DNA of 64,000 nt from Bryobacterales bacterium (GTDB lineage Bacteria; Acidobacteriota; Terriglobia; Bryobacterales; Bryobacteraceae). The notes below the pieces were generated by a model. The model searched no databases and was not told the DNA's origin. It was given only the letters and a program-made list of their open reading frames with translations. Numbering within the stretch: the first letter of the stretch is position 1; each line of letters starts with the position of its first letter. Below are positions 60,614-64,000 of this stretch, in pieces. The stretch covers positions 32,967 to 96,966 of the forward strand of contig JADLCT010000043.1 in assembly GCA_020847045.1 (NCBI GenBank), written 5' to 3'. The position numbers and the translations under genes are program-made.

Positions 60614-61063
60614 ATGCTGCGACGCCATTGGCTAGCGCTGGCGCCGGCGGCGCTGGCGGCCGCGGTGCGCGGCGATCAGGTGATGTATGTCGGCGGTACG
60701 ATCGGCGAGATCCCCGAGGCAACCGAAGGGTACATCGAGACGACCGACCCGGACACGATTCTATTCATGTCGCCCAAGGGCAGCTTCCACGTTCCCTATA
60801 AGGGCATCACGTCGGTCGAGTATGGACAGAAGGCCGGGCGGCGCGTGGGCGTGGCGATCGTGATCACGGTGTGGGCGCTGTTCTCGAAAAAGCGCAAGCA
60901 CTTCCTCACGCTGGGTTACAAGGACGCCAAGGGCGTGGCGCAGGGGATCGTGCTGGAACTGCCGAAGGGGCGGCCCAAGGCGATCATCACCATCATCGAA
61001 GCCCGCAGTGGCAAGAAGTGCGAATACGAATCGGAAGAGGCCCGCAAGCACGTTCACGGCTAA
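60614..61063 (+). CDS. Exported protein of unknown function, copy 2 of a tandem pair
   Basis: The 149-residue paralogue has a short signal peptide (RRHWLALAPAALAAA), then VRGDQVMYVGGTIGEIPEAT, FHVPYKGITSVEYGQKAGRR, VGVAIVITVWALF and SKKRKHFLTLGYKDAKGVAQ in the same order and spacing as copy 1. The middle region between the two motifs is more diverged. It is almost certainly a tandem duplication. The start is 2 bp after copy 1. The function is unknown. Confidence 0.75.
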   Translation: MLRRHWLALAPAALAAAVRGDQVMYVGGTIGEIPEATEGYIETTDPDTILFMSPKGSFHVPYKGITSVEYGQKAGRRVGVAIVITVWALFSKKRKHFLTLGYKDAKGVAQGIVLELPKGRPKAIITIIEARSGKKCEYESEEARKHVHG

Positions 61064-61145
61064 GGGCGCCGGCAGCGCCCATCTGAAATCCCTGATCCTT
61101 CCTGCCGCGGCCTGTCGCGTATCTTGGCGAGAGAGAGCGCGGGTC

Positions 61146-61484
61146 ATGGCAGGATACAGGTTTCAGGTGATGAGCCAGTCGCGGCAGGGGCTGTGCGGCG
61201 TGCTGCAGGTGGAAACAATGGAGCGGTTTGGCGCGGTGGCGTCGCTGCGCTGGAGCTACCACGGCGCGGGCGCCCCGAACGGACTCACCGGAGCGGGCCA
61301 CGCGTCGCCTTCGGGCTCCATGCTTGTTTTGCGCCGGGAATCAGGCGAGGAGTGGGCACGGCTGCTGCACTGCACGACGCACGAGTTGCGGCGCGGCTTG
61401 AGCTACACGATTCAGTCGGCGCAGGGGCAGGACATCGCCACACTGGTGGAGCGCACGCCCGCGACGGTTCCGATGGCGGCCTAG
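61146..61484 (+). CDS. Short protein of unknown function
   Basis: The 112-residue product starts MAGYRFQVMSQSRQG and has no signal peptide, TM segment or motif I recognise. It reads as a small beta-rich soluble domain (GVLQVETMERFGAVASLRW, SMLVLRRESGEEWARLL). There is no clear ribosome-binding site, and the reading frame is open further upstream, so the start is uncertain. Support rests on codon pattern and the absence of another gene in the same interval. Confidence 0.5.
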   Translation: MAGYRFQVMSQSRQGLCGVLQVETMERFGAVASLRWSYHGAGAPNGLTGAGHASPSGSMLVLRRESGEEWARLLHCTTHELRRGLSYTIQSAQGQDIATLVERTPATVPMAA

Positions 61485-61498
61485 AGCCGGCCGGGCGC

Positions 61499-62785
61499 TT
61501 AGTGGGCCCCGACGGCGTCGTACTCGGCCAGCAGCTCGGCCAGGTTCCCTCGGACGTCAAACGGAAATGCGGTGGCCTCTCCGGTGATGGCCAGCGCCGG
61601 GTTGGCTTCAATGGCCGCGCGCAGGTTTTCGCTCACATACAGATGAGCCAGTTCCATCGTGTTGCGCACCCAGCAGTAGGTCACCTCCGTCAGGTCGAAC
61701 TTGCCCACCGTGGGCGCGATCCTCTCCAGGCACTCCCTGTCGGTGGCGAAGTGAATCGGCGTGCGGATCGCCGCCGGAGTGGACGCGGTGAGGGAATTGA
61801 TTCGTGTGGGCACCCAGTCAATGGCCTCCACCAGCCGCGCATGCACAACGTCGGCCATTCCCAGGCCGACCCCGTTTCCATAGCTGTTCGGATGAAGCCC
61901 GCGCACATAGACGCGCTCGATGAAGGGCTTCTCAAACCAGCAGTTGTAGGCTCCGTTCACGCTCCGGTTCACCACCTTGGTGTCCATGCCGGCGCCTGAA
62001 ATGGGTTTGCCGATCTGGTCCAGCATCAGCACGTCCACGTGGTCGAAAGGGATCCTGGCCACCCACGACTTGGCGGTTTCCAGCAGCTCTTCTTCGCGGC
62101 GCTCCATTACGCCCACAGGCACCGCCGCCAGCATGCCCGTGTTGTGGTGCGCGTCCTCGATGATCGCCATCCCGCCGAGAATCTTGCCGCTCTTCAACAC
62201 CTGCCGCCCGACGCTCCGGATCACGTTTTCCAGCCCCATTTTGTAGGCGTAGGTGTGGTACGTTTGCGCGCCGGCGAACTTGCCCAGACCGATCGCCATC
62301 ATCTTGAAGAGGCCCGACTCGATCTTGCCCGCGAAATCGGTGTGCCACTTCACGCGGCCGCAGAGCATGACGCCATCGGCGGCGAAGGCGTTGGCGTCCA
62401 TGAACGCCTCCAGGCCCTCGGCCGTCTTGCCGAGCGACACCACTTCGAGCGAACTCACCACTGGGCAGCCGATGGTCGCCTCGTGAATGCCGTAGTGGGC
62501 CAGCACGTCGGCCTGCCCTTCGGCGGTGGCCGCGCCGTGGCTGCCCATCGCCGGAAATATGAACGGCTTCATCCCGTTCGACTTCCAGTAGTCCACGATC
62601 GCCCGCACGATCGTCGCGATATTGGTGATGCCGCGGCTGCCCACGCCAATGGCCACCGTGGCTCCGGGGCGCAGTCCCGCGCCGAAGCCGGACTCGCCCA
62701 GTTGCCGGAACACCTCGCCTTGGATGTCGGCCAGGGAGCGGTTGGGAAAAGTTTGCGTGACGGGAAGCAGGCGGGGGAATGCCAT
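61499..62785 (-). CDS. LarA/DUF2088 family protein
   Basis: The 428-residue protein has the N-terminal lactate racemase/DUF2088 fold: VAIGVGSRGITNIATIV, FIFPAMGSHGAATAEGQ, the GRVKWHTDFAGKIESG motif with its conserved His and Lys, and LGGMAIIEDAHHNTG. LarA itself binds a nickel-pincer cofactor made by LarB, LarC and LarE; none of these is nearby, so a different reaction is likely. TACACT lies 7 nt before the ATG at 62785, arguing for its own promoter. The next gene on the same strand is phzF-like. Confidence 0.88.
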   Translation of the reverse strand: MAFPRLLPVTQTFPNRSLADIQGEVFRQLGESGFGAGLRPGATVAIGVGSRGITNIATIVRAIVDYWKSNGMKPFIFPAMGSHGAATAEGQADVLAHYGIHEATIGCPVVSSLEVVSLGKTAEGLEAFMDANAFAADGVMLCGRVKWHTDFAGKIESGLFKMMAIGLGKFAGAQTYHTYAYKMGLENVIRSVGRQVLKSGKILGGMAIIEDAHHNTGMLAAVPVGVMERREEELLETAKSWVARIPFDHVDVLMLDQIGKPISGAGMDTKVVNRSVNGAYNCWFEKPFIERVYVRGLHPNSYGNGVGLGMADVVHARLVEAIDWVPTRINSLTASTPAAIRTPIHFATDRECLERIAPTVGKFDLTEVTYCWVRNTMELAHLYVSENLRAAIEANPALAITGEATAFPFDVRGNLAELLAEYDAVGAH

Positions 62786-62792
62786 ATGCAGT

Positions 62793-62798
62793 AGTGTA
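62793..62798 (-). promoter_or_regulatory. -10-like hexamer TACACT for the DUF2088 gene
   Basis: TACACT is separated from the ATG at 62785 by 7 nt (actgcat), and no ribosome-binding site is present. Confidence 0.5.
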
Positions 62799-62817
62799 TC
62801 AGCGGCGCGCGCGGCGC

Positions 62818-63600
62818 TCATCCCGGAATGGTGATGGTTCCCCGCAAATACTCGACGCCCGTTCCCGCCATCCGCACGCGGCCGTCCCGGGGTTCCACCC
62901 ACAAGTCGCCCCCGCGCGGCGACACCTGGCGCGCCCGCAGCGAGGCCTTCTTGAGACGGGCGGCCCAATACGGCGCGAGCGTGCAGTGGGCCGAACCGGT
63001 CACAGGGTCCTCGTCGATGCCAAAGGCCGGCGCGAAGAAGCGCGAGACGAAGTCGATGCCCGCCTCGCCAGGGGCCGTGCAGATGACAGGGTCCAACCCG
63101 CCCAGCACGCGCATGTCGGGTTTCAGGCCGCGCACCTCCTCCTCGCTGGCGAAAACGGCCATGTAGTAGCTCGCCTTCCACACCTCCAGCGCATGCGCGC
63201 CCAGACCCTCGGCCAGCGTGGGCGGAGGTTGCGTTCTGGTGGCGGGCAGGGCGGGGAAATCCAGCACCAGGCGCTCGCCCTCCCGCTCCACCGTCAGCAC
63301 GCCGCTGAGCGTGTGGAACCGTAGCGAGCGGGCGTCCGGCTCCAGATGCCGGAAAATCACATAAGCCGCGCCGAGCGTGGCGTGTCCGCACAGCGGCATC
63401 TCGACAACGGGCGTGAACCAGCGCAAACCGTAGCCGTCCACCTGTTTCACAATGAAGGCGGTTTCGGCCAGGTTGTTCTCGGCGGCAATCGACTGCATGG
63501 TTCCGGCCGGCAGCCACTCGCGCAGCGGACAGACGGCGGCGGGGTTTCCGCCGAACACGCGCCCGGTGAAGGCGTCCACCTGATACAGAGGCAGTTCCAT
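62818..63600 (-). CDS. PhzF family isomerase
   Basis: The 260-residue protein has the PhzF/diaminopimelate-epimerase-like fold: YQVDAFTGRVFGGNPAAVCPL at the start (residues 6-26), the catalytic Glu in ENNLAETAFIV at about 47, MPLCGHATLGAAYV and EDPVTGSAHCTLAPYW. It probably catalyses a proton-shift or epimerisation on a small acid; PhzF itself acts in phenazine synthesis, of which no other gene is here. TACAAT 5 nt before the ATG is a candidate -10. Confidence 0.93.
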   Translation of the reverse strand: MELPLYQVDAFTGRVFGGNPAAVCPLREWLPAGTMQSIAAENNLAETAFIVKQVDGYGLRWFTPVVEMPLCGHATLGAAYVIFRHLEPDARSLRFHTLSGVLTVEREGERLVLDFPALPATRTQPPPTLAEGLGAHALEVWKASYYMAVFASEEEVRGLKPDMRVLGGLDPVICTAPGEAGIDFVSRFFAPAFGIDEDPVTGSAHCTLAPYWAARLKKASLRARQVSPRGGDLWVEPRDGRVRMAGTGVEYLRGTITIPG

Positions 63601-63605
63601 GCCTG

Positions 63606-63611
63606 ATTGTA
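63606..63611 (-). promoter_or_regulatory. -10-like hexamer TACAAT for the PhzF-like gene
   Basis: TACAAT lies 5 nt before the ATG at 63600 (caggc between), with no ribosome-binding site. Confidence 0.45.
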
Positions 63612-63657
63612 AGTCCTGTCGGGGGCCTCGCCGGCGATCGGCCGCGGGGCGTCGTGT

Positions 63658-63936
63658 TTACTGCAACCGCGCCCTTTGCTTCTCGTTGGTCACCAGCTCG
63701 TCGAAGATCGCCAGCACGCGCTTCCGGTAGGTGTACATCTTCTTCAGGTTGTCGCGGAAGTTTGGATCGTACCGGTGCGGACGCATCCACTTTTCGAGCA
63801 CCGGCTTGGGAACGTCGATGTCGCGGCGCAGCGCCTCCGGCGAATGCCCGCGCAGAAACAGGCCGTAAAAGACCGCCGCCTCCTTCATTGGAGCCGCTGG
63901 ATCGAAATCTTCCCGTGCGATGGCGATGCTTCCCAT
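63658..63936 (-). CDS. Small protein with HTH-like segment
   Basis: The 92-residue soluble protein is mostly helical. A segment reading GHSPEALRRDIDVPKPVLEKW (listed at residues 30-50) resembles a helix-turn-helix, followed by a basic region (RPHRYDPNFRDNLKKMYTYR) and a C-terminal helix ending KQRARLQ. A small DNA-binding or regulatory role is possible but unproven. It has a promoter with both hexamers just upstream and a small inverted repeat over its ribosome-binding site. Confidence 0.7.
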   Translation of the reverse strand: MGSIAIAREDFDPAAPMKEAAVFYGLFLRGHSPEALRRDIDVPKPVLEKWMRPHRYDPNFRDNLKKMYTYRKRVLAIFDELVTNEKQRARLQ

Positions 63937-63993
63937 TCAGGTGATCCTCACCGTGAAAATGCCAGTATACTGTCGGACTTGCGAGGCGGGCAA
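63937..63993 (-). promoter_or_regulatory. Promoter and hairpin upstream of the HTH-like gene
   Basis: On the minus strand, -35-like TTGCCC (63993-63988) and -10 TATACT (63969-63964) are 18 nt apart, followed by a leader of about 20 nt. The inverted repeat GGTGA-gga-TCACC (63952-63940) lies 3 nt before the ATG and contains the GAGG ribosome-binding site in its stem and loop. Confidence 0.5.
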
Positions 63994-64000
63994 GAGGGAA

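Noticed and set aside
61499..62785. Assigning lactate racemase activity
   Set aside because: No lar maturation genes are in the window and many DUF2088 proteins have other or unknown reactions.
1..64000. CRISPR array, insertion sequence, prophage, tRNA or rRNA genes
   Set aside because: I found no regularly spaced repeats, transposase or integrase, phage structural genes, or tRNA/rRNA sequence, and almost all bases are accounted for by metabolic and exported-protein genes. Small RNA genes could be missed by eye.

Overview
The window is a gene-dense, GC-rich stretch of bacterial chromosome. It holds about 59 protein genes, most gaps are under 100 bp and none exceeds 240 bp. Gene content points to a soil-type Acidobacteriota, most like the Solibacter/Bryobacter group: long secreted PIG-L deacetylases, an exported tricorn-type protease, haem-binding-domain and GlcG proteins, Tat-exported sulfatases, PhoD phosphatases and enolase-superfamily dehydratases, and a short leuABCD operon. 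This placement is inferred from gene families, not from a marker-gene tree. I saw no rRNA, tRNA, CRISPR array, insertion sequence, prophage or replication origin.

Layout. 1-9107: partial patatin (-); PIG-L deacetylase, a 54-residue membrane protein and a sodium/solute symporter (+); crcB and glgC (-); an MFS transporter, small cupin-like protein and 3-hydroxyacyl-CoA-dehydrogenase-like enzyme in overlapping frames (+). 9123-20296: cytochrome c, GlcG-like protein and PepA (-); CinA and tricorn protease (+); PpiC isomerase, membrane protein and class A beta-lactamase-like protein (-); PhoD phosphatase (+). 20320-31942: hypoxanthine phosphoribosyltransferase coupled to an odd kinase-like/nuclease-like fusion (-); FAD oxidoreductase (+); M28 peptidase, HupE-like and AI-2E-family membrane proteins (-); penicillin acylase, haem-binding protein and Ig-domain surface protein (+). 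31980-41326: exported hypothetical (-); PH-domain protein; SDR, sugar-binding protein and Ldh-type dehydrogenase (+); xseB-ispA-tlyA-nadK-gltP (+); HDOD protein (-). 41481-55515: two DgoD-like dehydratases, two exported EEP enzymes, two sulfatases, a second PhoD, a signal-peptide-bearing adenylate kinase homologue, a soluble hybrid histidine kinase, an ABC exporter and a YCII protein. 55619-64000: leuABCD, a tandem pair of exported unknown proteins, a short unknown, a LarA/DUF2088 protein, PhzF and a small HTH-like protein.

The genes combine housekeeping (leucine, isoprenoid, NADP, glycogen and purine salvage) with a large scavenging repertoire for sugar acids, sulfated compounds, phosphate esters and peptides.

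The most interesting signal is not a gene but a promoter pattern. At many transcription-unit heads a TANNNT (-10-like) hexamer lies 5-8 nt before the start codon, usually with no ribosome-binding site. Three divergent gene pairs are separated by only 24-27 bp that hold little more than two back-to-back -10 boxes. This suggests widespread leaderless transcription. Other notable items are the exported adenylate kinase homologue, the kinase-like/nuclease-like fusion coupled to hpt, the regulatory-domain-less LeuA behind a palindromic promoter, and the tandem exported paralogues after leuD.
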